From: Rikenellaceae bacterium
Lineage (GTDB): Bacteria; Bacteroidota; Bacteroidia; Bacteroidales; UBA932
Assembly: GCA_012800665.1 (NCBI GenBank)
Contig: JAAZIW010000067.1
Location: 1-8,796, forward strand
Length of the DNA: 8,796 bases
Direction of reading: 5' to 3'
Shown here: positions 1 to 7,176 of the stretch, one piece after another
Layout: the number at the start of each line of letters is the position of its first letter
Numbering within the stretch: the first letter of the stretch is position 1
Notes under the pieces: generated by a model
Database searches by the model: none
Told to the model about the DNA's origin: nothing
What the model saw: the letters and a program-made list of their open reading frames with translations, nothing else
Translations under genes and position numbers: made by a program

Positions 1-446
1 AGGAAGGAGATTCTTTGGGAGGGGTTATTGAATGCCGGGTAAAGGGCCTGCCCATAGGCTTAGGTGAACCTTTTTGGGATGGAATGGAGTCTTTGCTGTC
101 GCACGCGATTTTTGCTATTCCGGGTATTCGCGGGATAGAATTCGGAGATGGATTCCGCGCTGCGCGTATGAAAGGCTCAGAGCATAATGACCCATGGGGT
201 CCGACAGGACCGATAAAAAACGGGGCCGGAGGAATAAACGGGGGAATTTCCAATAGCGGAGATCTTGTCTTCCGCGTAGCAGTAAAACCCACTTCAAGCG
301 TCGCAGCTCCGCAAAAAACCTGGAACTTCGCTACAAAACGCGAAGAGATTTTGCAGGTACGCGGACGTCACGATGTCTGCTTCGCCCTTCGTACTCCGGT
401 AATTGTAGAAGCCATGACGGCAATCGTGCTTGCCGATTTGCTGTAG
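1..446 (+). CDS. aroC: Chorismate synthase, C-terminal part (5' end outside window)
   Basis: Chorismate synthase converts 5-enolpyruvylshikimate 3-phosphate to chorismate, the last step of the shikimate pathway, using reduced FMN in the cytoplasm. The frame is open from position 3 and about 147 residues are visible, against roughly 350-360 for the whole enzyme. Family blocks seen in order are GDSLGG, GLPIGLGEP, the stretch GIEFGDGF, GSEHND, the glycine-rich NGAGGINGGISN, and the C-terminal RHDVCFALR followed by VIVEAMTAIVLADLL. A TTG at 15 could be taken as a start, but the conserved GDS motif runs upstream of it, so the gene is simply cut by the window edge. The stop TAG comes right after the conserved final helix, so the variable tail seen in many homologues is missing or very short. 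It converges on the DUF2207 gene with 71 bp between the stops. Confidence 0.95.
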   Translation, partial: EGDSLGGVIECRVKGLPIGLGEPFWDGMESLLSHAIFAIPGIRGIEFGDGFRAARMKGSEHNDPWGPTGPIKNGAGGINGGISNSGDLVFRVAVKPTSSVAAPQKTWNFATKREEILQVRGRHDVCFALRTPVIVEAMTAIVLADLL

Positions 447-517
447 ACAAGCGTTGCTGCCGTGGGCGGTTTTCTCCTTGAGAACGTTTCGACAATATTC
501 TTTTGCTGCGGCCGATC

Positions 518-2155
518 CTAACGCGCTCCGCCGCCGAAGCCGCCACCGCTGAAGCCGCCTCCGCCGCCGAAAGAAGTGCCTCCGCCGAAACCCCCGAAAC
601 TGCCGCTGCTGCGGCTCATGGCATCCGCTGCACGCACTTGCGCATTGGTAATAGAATTGGAAAGCATGGAATTCCTCCAAAGTATCCAATTCACGGTATT
701 GAAGTCGTAAGCCATTACCTCTTCGAAGAATTGAGGATCTATATCGTGCAGTTCTTTTGCCACCTTATCGGCAATGCCGAAAATCGAGGCGAACACCAAA
801 TAATCCTGCCACAGCCCCACTTCACGGGAAGTCCTCTCTCCTACAAGCGTAAAGTCGTTAAGGAATTTCTTGAAGCCGAGCAGTTTGCGGGCTTCCGCCT
901 GGCCTTTGGGAGTGTATCTTTGACCTTCAATCAGCGATGCTTCTTCAAGACTGTCCCGGCCGGCTTCCAAAGAGTTTTCTATCCATTTATTTACACGGCT
1001 GGTGTGCCTTCGCGACCATCTGGAAAACTCTTTCTCCTGCAAAATCTCATCTTTGCCGGAGGCATCTTTCATCATATCATAAAGACCTCGCGCATTGGCA
1101 TCAAGGGCACCGGCCTTGCTGTCGTTAAAGGCTAAATCTATCTTTTTTTCATCTTTCTTTATTACCTCAATCGCCCCCTTATAAATCATCCTTAGAATAA
1201 GAGCGGAAGCATAGGTATTGCCCGCTTTCCCGGTTTCGCCCAAGCGTTTAAGGGTATAATTGCTCTTTTGCAAATCGCCATCGTACGGCACCTCTCTGCT
1301 CCATTCCACCTTCGATGGCTTGCAACCGAGTATACGTCTTTTACTTGCAGCAGAACCGGCTAACCCGCCGAAAACAATAAGAAAGGGAAGAGATATTAAA
1401 AAGATGTTGAGGAGTTCTTCCAAGAAATCATTCCTATCCTTTTTTTCATCCTCAAATTCAGAGCCCTCAAGAGCTTTCGCAAGCACCTCTTCAAAGCCCC
1501 TGTTTCGCACGCTCGAACTATTGAAAAAGCCTTTTTCGAAGCGCAAAAGCACTATTACCGAAGATTTTCGGGAAAACGACTCACTGCTCTCGAAAACTAT
1601 ATCTTCCCCATCTTTGAATGATTCCCCCACAAAACCGAAGCCCCAAAAACGGGTACTGTCCGGCACATTGCTTATTCTTACCTTCACATTCTTAGGACGG
1701 CTCGAAAGGCCCGGGGAAACCAATTGCAAATGCAGCATATCGGCATCTGAAAGACTCTTTACTGCATTTGTCATGGTATAGCTCACGGTATAGACATGGT
1801 CGCCGTAAGTGCCTAAACCCCAGCAAATCTCCACGCCATCTCCGGTATAATGCAAACCGCACCTTCCGGCTTTTTTCGATATGGAGCGGTCTACATCCCA
1901 CCTGCCTTCGTTTATATAATCAAGACCGCTTTCATCGCTCACGCTCAGATTCTCTATGGAAATGTCGCCCAAATTGTTGCGGACAAGATACCATTCGGTG
2001 CCTTCCGTAACTCTTACATCCCACACCTCGCTTATATTCGCACTGCCGTCACGCTGCAAGCTGACGCTGATATCGATATTCCTGATTGTAGGATAATCGG
2101 CAAAAGCGGCAATGCTGAAAAGCAAGGCCGCTGCAATGACTATGATTCGCCTCAT
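518..2155 (-). CDS. DUF2207 family membrane protein with glycine-rich C-terminus
   Basis: This 545-residue protein belongs to the DUF2207 (YciQ-like) family of predicted membrane proteins, whose function is unknown. A signal peptide covers about residues 1-19, ending FSIAAFA. An extracytoplasmic DUF2207 domain follows (about 21-215), recognisable by the early ISVSLQRDGSANISEVWDV segment. A charged stretch (about 230-245) leads to one clear membrane segment at about 248-270. The cytoplasmic part includes the family hallmark WQDYLVFASIFGIADKV at about 449-465. The last 30 residues are almost all Gly with Ser and Phe, as is usual for this family. Only one internal membrane segment is evident, whereas many relatives have more. 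The start ATG overlaps the stop of the LemA gene (ATGA), so the two are probably translationally coupled. LemA/DUF2207 neighbours are common in bacteria. Confidence 0.88.
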   Translation of the reverse strand: MRRIIVIAAALLFSIAAFADYPTIRNIDISVSLQRDGSANISEVWDVRVTEGTEWYLVRNNLGDISIENLSVSDESGLDYINEGRWDVDRSISKKAGRCGLHYTGDGVEICWGLGTYGDHVYTVSYTMTNAVKSLSDADMLHLQLVSPGLSSRPKNVKVRISNVPDSTRFWGFGFVGESFKDGEDIVFESSESFSRKSSVIVLLRFEKGFFNSSSVRNRGFEEVLAKALEGSEFEDEKKDRNDFLEELLNIFLISLPFLIVFGGLAGSAASKRRILGCKPSKVEWSREVPYDGDLQKSNYTLKRLGETGKAGNTYASALILRMIYKGAIEVIKKDEKKIDLAFNDSKAGALDANARGLYDMMKDASGKDEILQEKEFSRWSRRHTSRVNKWIENSLEAGRDSLEEASLIEGQRYTPKGQAEARKLLGFKKFLNDFTLVGERTSREVGLWQDYLVFASIFGIADKVAKELHDIDPQFFEEVMAYDFNTVNWILWRNSMLSNSITNAQVRAADAMSRSSGSFGGFGGGTSFGGGGGFSGGGFGGGAR

Positions 2156-2703
2156 ATCTTCATGGATGGCATGTCGGTCTTTCCAGCAGGCTCGGCCAAA
2201 TAGTCTTTGGTAGTGAAACGCAGGAGACCAGCGATTATGCTATCTGGGAACTGACGCACCATGCGATTGAATTTGGTAACGGTATCGTTATAAGTCATAC
2301 GGGCAAGACGCACCTGGTTTTCATAAGTGTTCACGCTGTCCATCGTCTTGAGATATTGCTGGTTGGCTTTGAGTTCGGGATAGCGCTCCACAACTAATTT
2401 TATCTGCCCGAAAGCCTTGCTCAAAGCATCCTCCTGCACTTGGGCTTCAGCAGCTGAGCTACTCGGAGTTATCTCTTTGCGCTGGCCGATTACTTCCATA
2501 ATGGTTTTATACTCGTGCTCGTTGTAGCTTTTTACAAGTTCAGCAAGCGACGTAAGGGCATCCCAACGGCTGTTTTGCTGTACGCCAATCTGGCTCATAG
2601 AGTTTTTGCAAAGTTCTTCTGCGCTTACAAGCTTGCGCTGTAGGCCTATCCCCCATATCACGAGAATGGCAAGGACGGCAAGGATGATAATTATGATTGT
2701 CAT
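2152..2703 (-). CDS. LemA family protein
   Basis: This 183-residue LemA family protein has an N-terminal membrane anchor (residues 2-20, nearly all Ile, Leu, Val and Ala) followed by a helical cytoplasmic or periplasmic domain. Family marks are VQQNSRWDALTSLAELVKSY followed by NEHE at about 41-64, and near the end ARMTYNDTVTKFNRMV and QFPDSIIAGL at about 134-160. The biochemical role of LemA proteins is not settled. They are often found next to DUF2207 or TPM-domain proteins, as here. An in-frame ATG lies 13 codons upstream (2742), but that longer version would begin upstream of the promoter box at 2717-2710, and the anchor starts cleanly at MTIIII, so 2703 is chosen. The promoter box ends only about 6 bases before the ATG, suggesting a leaderless transcript. 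Confidence 0.92.
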   Translation of the reverse strand: MTIIIIILAVLAILVIWGIGLQRKLVSAEELCKNSMSQIGVQQNSRWDALTSLAELVKSYNEHEYKTIMEVIGQRKEITPSSSAAEAQVQEDALSKAFGQIKLVVERYPELKANQQYLKTMDSVNTYENQVRLARMTYNDTVTKFNRMVRQFPDSIIAGLLRFTTKDYLAEPAGKTDMPSMKI

Positions 2704-2709
2704 AGTATG

Positions 2710-2717
2710 CAAAAGTA
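2710..2717 (-). promoter_or_regulatory. Promoter -7 box for lemA-DUF2207 operon
   Basis: On the minus strand the sequence TACTTTTG matches the Bacteroidota -7 consensus TAnnTTTG. It sits 6 bases upstream of the lemA ATG, so transcription would start at or within a few bases of the start codon. No good TTTG -33 element is seen at the usual 19-21 base spacing. Confidence 0.55.
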
Positions 2718-2731
2718 CATAAAATTTTCCG

Positions 2732-2739
2732 TATATTTG
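2732..2739 (+). promoter_or_regulatory. Promoter -7 box for tRNA-Leu
   Basis: TATATTTG matches TAnnTTTG exactly and ends 7 bases before the first base of the tRNA-Leu, the expected distance for initiation just upstream of a tRNA. It is divergent from the lemA box, with only 14 bases between the two. No convincing -33 element is seen. Confidence 0.55.
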
Positions 2740-2746
2740 CACCCTC

Positions 2747-2831
2747 GCCTTGGTGGTGGAAAGGTAGACACGAGGGACTTAAAATCCCTTGGACAGAAAT
2801 GTCCGTGCGGGTTCAATTCCCGCCCGAGGCA
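2747..2831 (+). tRNA. tRNA-Leu, anticodon TAA
   Basis: The 85-base sequence folds as a class II tRNA. The acceptor arm GCCTTGG pairs with CCGAGGC (one G-T wobble), followed by discriminator A at 2831. The D arm has GTGG paired toward CAC. The anticodon stem AGGGA/TCCCT encloses the loop CTTAAAA, with anticodon TAA at 2780-2782 reading UUA. A long variable arm GGACA...TGTCC identifies the Leu/Ser type, and the T arm is GCGGG-TTCAATT-CCCGC. The 3' CCA is not fully encoded, as the next bases are CAA. A terminator follows directly, so it is transcribed alone. Confidence 0.97.
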
Positions 2832-2838
2832 CAAAGAG

Positions 2839-2865
2839 AGCCGACGCAATTGCGCCGGCTTTTTG
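2839..2865 (+). terminator. Intrinsic terminator after tRNA-Leu
   Basis: AGCCGACGC and GCGCCGGCT form a 9-bp stem with one A-C mismatch around an AATT loop, followed by a T5 run. Read from the minus strand the same hairpin is followed by a TC-rich run, so it may also stop transcripts leaving the transporter gene at 2963. Confidence 0.8.
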
Positions 2866-2962
2866 CGTATATTTCGTTTTCCATAACGGCTGCTTTGAAT
2901 CACCCTTATGATTGTCGGGACACGGTCTCTACTATTTGAACAAAAGGCGGAAGTGCCGAGCG

Positions 2963-4270
2963 TTAACTGACTGCAATTTTGCGGTTCCAGAGGACTGCAA
3001 TGGTTAAAGTGCCGATAAGGGCGACACCTGTCATAAGGAGGAAAATCGGATGCCAACCAAAGGTGTCGGCAAATTTTCCAAGCGGATATCCTGTAATGAG
3101 GGTGCTGAGATAACTCATGAATCCTATAATTCCAACTGCGGAAGAAGCGGCCTTCTTGGAAACCTCGTTGGAGGCGATTACCCCAAGAAGAGCCTGAGGG
3201 CCGTAAAGGAAGAAACCTGCAAGGGCAAGCACAATAAGGAAGAGCACGGGAGAGTTCATGTCCTGGATAAAATGCAGGGCCACCATACAAACGGCAACCA
3301 GAGCCATCTCTATGGCGCATACACGTTGGGACTGACTCTTGAATAGTTTATCTGAAACAAGTCCTGCGACAATCATTCCAAAACAGCCGGCCACCTCGAA
3401 AATTGCAACTGTCCAGCCGGACAGAGATGAACTTAAACCCATATCTTGAAGCATGGAAGGACCCCAGTCAAGAATTGCGAAACGCACTATATAAACGAAC
3501 AGATCGGTTATTGCCAATATCCATACGATAGGATTCAGGAAGACTTTTTGAATGAGGAATTTTCTCCACTCTTTTTTGTCTTTGGCTTTATCATCATCCA
3601 ACTCTCCCTTTACCTTGGGCAATTCAGGGAGCCCCACAGATTTAGGAGTATCTCTCAGAGTAATTATGATAAAGAATATCCCCACAAAAGCAATAGAGGC
3701 AGGAACCCAGAAAGCCATCTGCCATGAGGTCATATATCCGCAAATCACTGACACTATAAATGCACCTATACTATGGGATGTATTCCATATGCTCATCTTT
3801 GTCGCAAGTTCATGCGGCGGCACCCAACTCACCATAAGGTGATTGCAAGGCGCAAATCCACATCCTTGAAATATCTGATTGATAATATACAGGACGCCCA
3901 TTATCGTAACGAAACCACCGATAAAGTCAGGGCCTCCTGTGGCTCCGGTGATGAGCGTGGTAAGTTTGTCTGTAAAGCCGAAAAGAATGTTTGCAAGTAC
4001 ACAGACTGAAAGGCCTACGACAAGATGCCAACGGGCATTGGTGCGGTCGCCTAAAACTCCGTTGATTAGTTTTGATACGCCATAAATGATGCCTCCTGCA
4101 GACATAATGGCTCCGAATTGAGCCTTGGTTATCTCCGGATAAACATCCTGCAGGAGCGGAATCGCAAACGAAAAGTTCTTACGGACAAAGTAGAACATCG
4201 AATAGCCTATCATCGAGCTGATGATGACTCGCCACTGCCAATACTTAAAACTATGTTTTGTGGGTTTCAT
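2963..4270 (-). CDS. OPA-family organophosphate:phosphate antiporter (GlpT/UhpT-like, MFS)
   Basis: This 435-residue inner-membrane carrier has the usual size and two six-helix halves of the organophosphate:Pi antiporter family, whose members exchange external phosphate esters (glycerol 3-phosphate, hexose phosphates) for internal phosphate. Both substrate-phosphate arginines are present: Arg30 in YFVRKNFSFA, corresponding to GlpT Arg45, and Arg263 in VYIVRFAILDWGP, corresponding to GlpT Arg269. His166 in WNTSHSIGA corresponds to the GlpT translocation-path histidine. The YGPQALLGVIASNEVSKKAA block near 356-375 is also typical. The hydrophilic central loop lies at about 208-240. The gene starts 3 bases after the mtlD stop, so the two form an operon. 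Substrate cannot be read from the sequence alone. The neighbour suggests a hexose or hexitol phosphate rather than glycerol 3-phosphate. Confidence 0.9.
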   Translation of the reverse strand: MKPTKHSFKYWQWRVIISSMIGYSMFYFVRKNFSFAIPLLQDVYPEITKAQFGAIMSAGGIIYGVSKLINGVLGDRTNARWHLVVGLSVCVLANILFGFTDKLTTLITGATGGPDFIGGFVTIMGVLYIINQIFQGCGFAPCNHLMVSWVPPHELATKMSIWNTSHSIGAFIVSVICGYMTSWQMAFWVPASIAFVGIFFIIITLRDTPKSVGLPELPKVKGELDDDKAKDKKEWRKFLIQKVFLNPIVWILAITDLFVYIVRFAILDWGPSMLQDMGLSSSLSGWTVAIFEVAGCFGMIVAGLVSDKLFKSQSQRVCAIEMALVAVCMVALHFIQDMNSPVLFLIVLALAGFFLYGPQALLGVIASNEVSKKAASSAVGIIGFMSYLSTLITGYPLGKFADTFGWHPIFLLMTGVALIGTLTIAVLWNRKIAVS

Positions 4271-4273
4271 AAA

Positions 4274-5425
4274 CTAAATTTCTTTCACTTTATTGTAAGC
4301 TGCGACTATTTCTTCTACGAGAGGATCTCCGGACTCAATTCCGGTATATTTTATGATGGTTGCTTCTAAACCAAATGTCCTGATGGACTCAAGCATCTCT
4401 ACGCTCTGCGGGTCCTCGGCATTGTCAAAATGGAGGGCGGCGCCGATGGCAAGTAGAAGTTTGTCGTAAGGAAGACCGAAACCCTTGGCTGTGAGCATAG
4501 GGTAGATAAGACGGTCGTTAGGGGCAAGTTTACGGAGAGGCTCGCGGCCGACTCTGTCGCACTCGTCACTTAGGTATGGATTGCTGAACCGCTTGAGTAT
4601 CTTCTCTATATAGGCAAAATGAGCCTCGCGATCGAAGCCGAATTTGCGTATGAGAGCCTCACCGCTTTGCTGCATGGCTGCACGAACAATAGGGAGGATA
4701 ACAGGCTCAGCGACACAATCTCCGATGGTATCAAGCCCCTTAAGCTTGCCAAGGTAAGCGGCTGTTGCATGACCTGTATTGAGGGTGAAGAGCTTGCGCT
4801 CTACATATGCAAGAAGATTATCTACGGGGGTCATGCCCTGTATCTGAGGAACCTCTCCGACAAAGGCGGAACGCTCTACACACCACTCGAAATACTCCTC
4901 AACGGCAACATCGAGAGGAATCTCGCAATGAACAGGAGGAACGATACGGTCCACAGCTGCGTCAGGGAAACCGACGTGAGCGGTAACCCAAGCCTTGTCC
5001 TCGTCTGTAAGAAAATCAAAGACAAGTTCCTTGAGCCGGCTGGTGGCTTTAAGGCCATTCTCGCAGGCAATTACATTGAGGGGCTTTTCTATGCCTGCGG
5101 AACGGCGAGCCTGTATGCCTTTAGCGATAGTCGGAGCAACGAACTTAAGGATTCTGAGGCCCACTGCTGTTGTTATTATATCTGCATCTTTGATATGCTC
5201 TACAACCTCTGCACCGCCTGAATTGATCGCGCTTATGCCCTTGACCTTGAAATTGTAACTGTTGGTATCGGTGACATATACCGTATACTCTTTTCTTGAA
5301 TTGATTTGCCTTATAAGCTCTTCGACAACATCTGCGAAAATCAGATGATAGTCTGCCTGTGCGAGCACAGCTCCTATGAAACCCCGCCCTATGTTACCGG
5401 CACCAAACTGAATTGCTTTCTTCAT
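4274..5425 (-). CDS. mtlD: Mannitol-1-phosphate 5-dehydrogenase
   Basis: This enzyme reversibly oxidises D-mannitol 1-phosphate to D-fructose 6-phosphate with NAD+ in the cytoplasm. The 383 residues match the E. coli MtlD length (382) and align along its whole length. The Rossmann motif GAGNIGRGFIG is at residues 8-18, NVIACEN at 117-123, and AHVGFPDAAVDRIVPP at 149-164. The catalytic segment of long-chain mannitol dehydrogenases is ERKLFTLNTGHA, with Lys211 as general base and Asn216 and His219 nearby. The related uronate reductases of this superfamily are longer and lack the GAGNIGRGFIG start, so MtlD is favoured. No mannitol PTS component is visible; the partner is instead an organophosphate antiporter immediately downstream. 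The promoter lies in the tRNA-Leu relic about 90 bases upstream. Confidence 0.93.
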   Translation of the reverse strand: MKKAIQFGAGNIGRGFIGAVLAQADYHLIFADVVEELIRQINSRKEYTVYVTDTNSYNFKVKGISAINSGGAEVVEHIKDADIITTAVGLRILKFVAPTIAKGIQARRSAGIEKPLNVIACENGLKATSRLKELVFDFLTDEDKAWVTAHVGFPDAAVDRIVPPVHCEIPLDVAVEEYFEWCVERSAFVGEVPQIQGMTPVDNLLAYVERKLFTLNTGHATAAYLGKLKGLDTIGDCVAEPVILPIVRAAMQQSGEALIRKFGFDREAHFAYIEKILKRFSNPYLSDECDRVGREPLRKLAPNDRLIYPMLTAKGFGLPYDKLLLAIGAALHFDNAEDPQSVEMLESIRTFGLEATIIKYTGIESGDPLVEEIVAAYNKVKEI

Positions 5426-5479
5426 GTTCTTAGTTATCTACTCTCCGCTTTTCTATATCACTCTGCAGTAATAATAATG

Positions 5480-5498
5480 ATTGCCACAAGCAGGCAAT
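5480..5498. promoter_or_regulatory. Small inverted repeat in mtlD leader
   Basis: ATTGCC and GGCAAT flank a 7-base loop, between the predicted mtlD transcription start (about 5507) and its ATG. It could be a leader hairpin or an operator. It is short enough to be chance. Confidence 0.25.
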
Positions 5499-5512
5499 CC
5501 AATTATAATTGC

Positions 5513-5590
5513 GCAAAGGTACATAAAATTTCCCGCATCATTGCGCCTTGCCTTGGTGATGAAATTCAGGAGCTTGAAAATCCTTGCAAG
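5513..5590 (+). pseudogene. Decayed tRNA-Leu copy with its upstream promoter region
   Basis: Positions 5513-5564 align with 2709-2761, the lemA/tRNA-Leu intergenic region plus the first 15 bases of the tRNA, at 43 of 53 columns with one gap. Within it, 5550-5564 matches the tRNA 5' end (GCCTTGGTG...) at 13 of 15. After an apparent loss of the D-arm half, bases 5567-5588 resemble the anticodon arm, with AGGA/TCCT still able to pair around a CTTGAAAA loop. The variable and T arms and the acceptor 3' strand are gone. It cannot be a working tRNA. Its upstream part still holds a TAnnTTTG box on the minus strand that serves mtlD. Confidence 0.6.
5514..5521 (-). promoter_or_regulatory. Promoter -7 box for mtlD-antiporter operon
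   Basis: Minus-strand TACCTTTG fits TAnnTTTG. The surrounding minus-strand sequence AAATTTTATGTA before it is the same as at the lemA promoter. The predicted start near 5507 gives a leader of about 80 bases. No clear -33 element is visible. Confidence 0.55.
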
Positions 5591-5600
5591 AGGAAATCTT

Positions 5601-5623
5601 GGCTGTTTGCCACGATGAAATTT
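5601..5623. repeat. Single copy of the 23-bp repeat
   Basis: One unit (starts GGCTG, core TTTGCCACG, ends AAATTT) matches the first unit of the array at 7228 in 21 of 23 positions. The 7 bases to its left (AAATCTT) are identical to those left of that array. It overlaps the stop codon of the TonB receptor remnant (5622-5624) and lies in the same orientation as the array. Confidence 0.75.
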
Positions 5624-6929
5624 AAAAGCTATACGTATAACTCATTTCAATCGTGAATGGCCGGATGTATGTGCCGGATGTAAGGTAGTTAATCAGGATG
5701 TCAGGGTCCTCTATTGTATCAACAATATCCAAACTGCCGTTGGCTCCTTTATCTCCAAGCACATTAACTATATTAAGAGCCAATTCTCCATACTTTTTCA
5801 GATTTGCGCTAAAACCCGCAAAGGTCTCGAAATGACCGTCAAAATATGCTAAATTGTTTCTGCTTGCATACTGTTTGCTATAGTATCGGATACTTGACCA
5901 AACCTTGTATCTGTTCCATGAATAGGAGGGGTCAAATTCGATCATGGCTTGAGATATTCCGGTAACGAATTTGCCTGAATAATCTATTATTTTTGTTCCA
6001 CCTGAGAAGTTGAACTCATTACGATAATTTTTGTATCGCGGATCTTGCCATGTACCCAGCATATGAAGTTTGAATCCACCGAAATGAATGTTCCCGTCAA
6101 GAGTCACGCCAAAAGTGCGTATGCCGTACTGGGCTGTCCAAGGTATAATTTCTCCGGTAGAGCTGTCAGATACATCCATAATCTTGGCATTATTCCAACT
6201 GGTGATATAAGAAAAAAGGCAGGCCGCATCCATCCATTCGTTGTCGTAAGACAAACCGCATCGGGCATAAGCATTGCCTATGGCCTTGAGTGATGGAATA
6301 TTCGCACCTTTGAAATATAGAGTGGATTTGTTAGTGAGACTGTAAAAGCCTTCCGCATTGGCGAACAGTCTGCCTGTCAAACGCCATGACAAAGCCTCAG
6401 ATACAGAATAATCAAAACCGTTAATCGGAATTTCCTTAAGTTCGCAGTTTGGACTACCGAGATAGAAATCACCTGTTTGCCTATTGTTAATACCGGTCTC
6501 TCGGTCGAATGGTGCGCAGATTGGACTGTTTGACAGATACCTGACTCTTAGACCGGTGCTAAGTCTGAGATTACGGCCAAGTTGCCATTGGTCCATTCCG
6601 TACACGACTACTGACATACGCTGAGCATCAAGATAAAGCCCGCTGTTGTTGTAATTCCAGGTATATGCTCCATTGTGTTTAAGTCTTTGAGGATTTGCCT
6701 CAACCGTGTGGGCAAAATTAAAAGTGGAGCCGGCATCATACTGCTTGGCATATACGATATCCAAGCCAAATCTTAAATTATGACGTGAGAATCTCTTTCT
6801 AGCCTCTAACAACAATTCATTGTCAAAAGTCTTTTGGTCCTCTACTGTCACAAGCCTGTTTTGCACGAACTTCTCACCATCTTTGTGAATTGATGACAAT
6901 ACTATGCGCGTATACTGGCTTGGAGTCAT
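5622..6929 (-). pseudogene. TonB-dependent receptor beta-barrel remnant, plug domain missing
   Basis: This open frame of 435 residues looks like the outer-membrane barrel of a TonB-dependent receptor, which would normally import a nutrient ligand with energy from TonB. Alternating aromatic and polar strands run throughout. The end shows the typical GELALNIVNVLGDKGANG segment, then SGTYIRPFTIEMSYTYSF with the C-terminal Phe used for barrel assembly. Full receptors of this kind are about 750-950 residues, with a signal peptide and an N-terminal plug. Here no plug or TonB box is present before the barrel. The ATG at 6929 overlaps the stop of a separate signal-peptide ORF (ATGA), and in the barrel frame a stop lies 9 codons upstream of that ATG. 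A large internal deletion is the simplest explanation. As written the barrel has no export signal and should not function. Confidence 0.8.
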
Positions 6930-7051
6930 AAGACAAAGGTGATAGGAGGCTCTTCAAAGCCGGAGCTTATATTAACATTTTTATGAGCACAAAGAGGTGC
7001 AGTGAAAGCAAATGCCAAAAGGGAAATAAGACAAAGCTTTGAGATATTCAT
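6926..7051 (-). pseudogene. Signal-peptide fragment of the TonB receptor gene
   Basis: An ORF of 41 codons starts at ATG 7051 with MNISK, has a hydrophobic core LCLISLLAFAFTAPL, and a likely signal peptidase site after CA at residue 22. The next 19 residues (HKNVNISSGFEEPPITFVL) end at TGA, whose first two bases are the end of the barrel ORF's ATG. Its place and direction make it the original N-terminus of the receptor, now out of frame and separated from the barrel by loss of the plug region. An alternative is a tiny secreted peptide, but nothing supports that. Confidence 0.6.
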
Positions 7052-7061
7052 ATCAATTCAG

Positions 7062-7073
7062 TATTTTAGTAGC
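7062..7073. repeat. 12-bp direct repeat, left copy
   Basis: TATTTTAGTAGC occurs here and again at 8627-8638. This copy lies 10 bases upstream of the signal-peptide ORF start. The two copies bracket the repeat array and the ATPase gene. Confidence 0.5.
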
Positions 7074-7115
7074 ACATATACGAAATCTGCATAGAAAGTA
7101 TGAAGCTTTCAATCC

Positions 7116-7147
7116 CAAAGTTAGATATTTTTTAAGATACTCCAAAA
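7116..7147 (-). promoter_or_regulatory. Promoter for the TonB receptor remnant
   Basis: On the minus strand TTTTG (7147-7143) is followed by a 19-base spacer and TAACTTTG (7123-7116). Both elements and the spacing fit the Bacteroidota -33/-7 promoter, making this the best-formed one in the window. The predicted leader to the ATG at 7051 is about 58 bases. Confidence 0.6.
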
Positions 7148-7176
7148 ATACCGGATGGGCAAACGGCGCTACCTGC

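Noticed and set aside
447..517. Terminator between aroC and the DUF2207 gene
   Set aside because: The only candidate (CCG/CGG followed by TTTT) has a 3-bp stem, too weak to call.
294..689. Minus-strand ORFs across the end of aroC and the Gly-rich tail
   Set aside because: Arg/Cys/Phe-rich low-complexity translations that overlap two convincing genes in other frames.
503..1135. A 210-codon plus-strand ORF opposite the DUF2207 gene
   Set aside because: Its start is the complement of the Gly-rich repeat (Ala, Glu and Ser runs), it shows no recognisable motif, and it is fully antisense to a well-supported gene.
2700..3320. A 206-codon minus-strand ORF spanning the tRNA-Leu and the transporter's end
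   Set aside because: It reads through the complement of a tRNA and its terminator, and its upstream half is an out-of-frame reading of the antiporter gene.
4619..5221. A 200-codon plus-strand ORF opposite mtlD
   Set aside because: It is antisense to a full-length, strongly conserved enzyme gene and has no motif.
5622..6929. A complete small outer-membrane porin starting at 6929
   Set aside because: The C-terminal features match TonB receptor barrels, there is no signal peptide in this frame, and the matching signal peptide lies just upstream in another frame.
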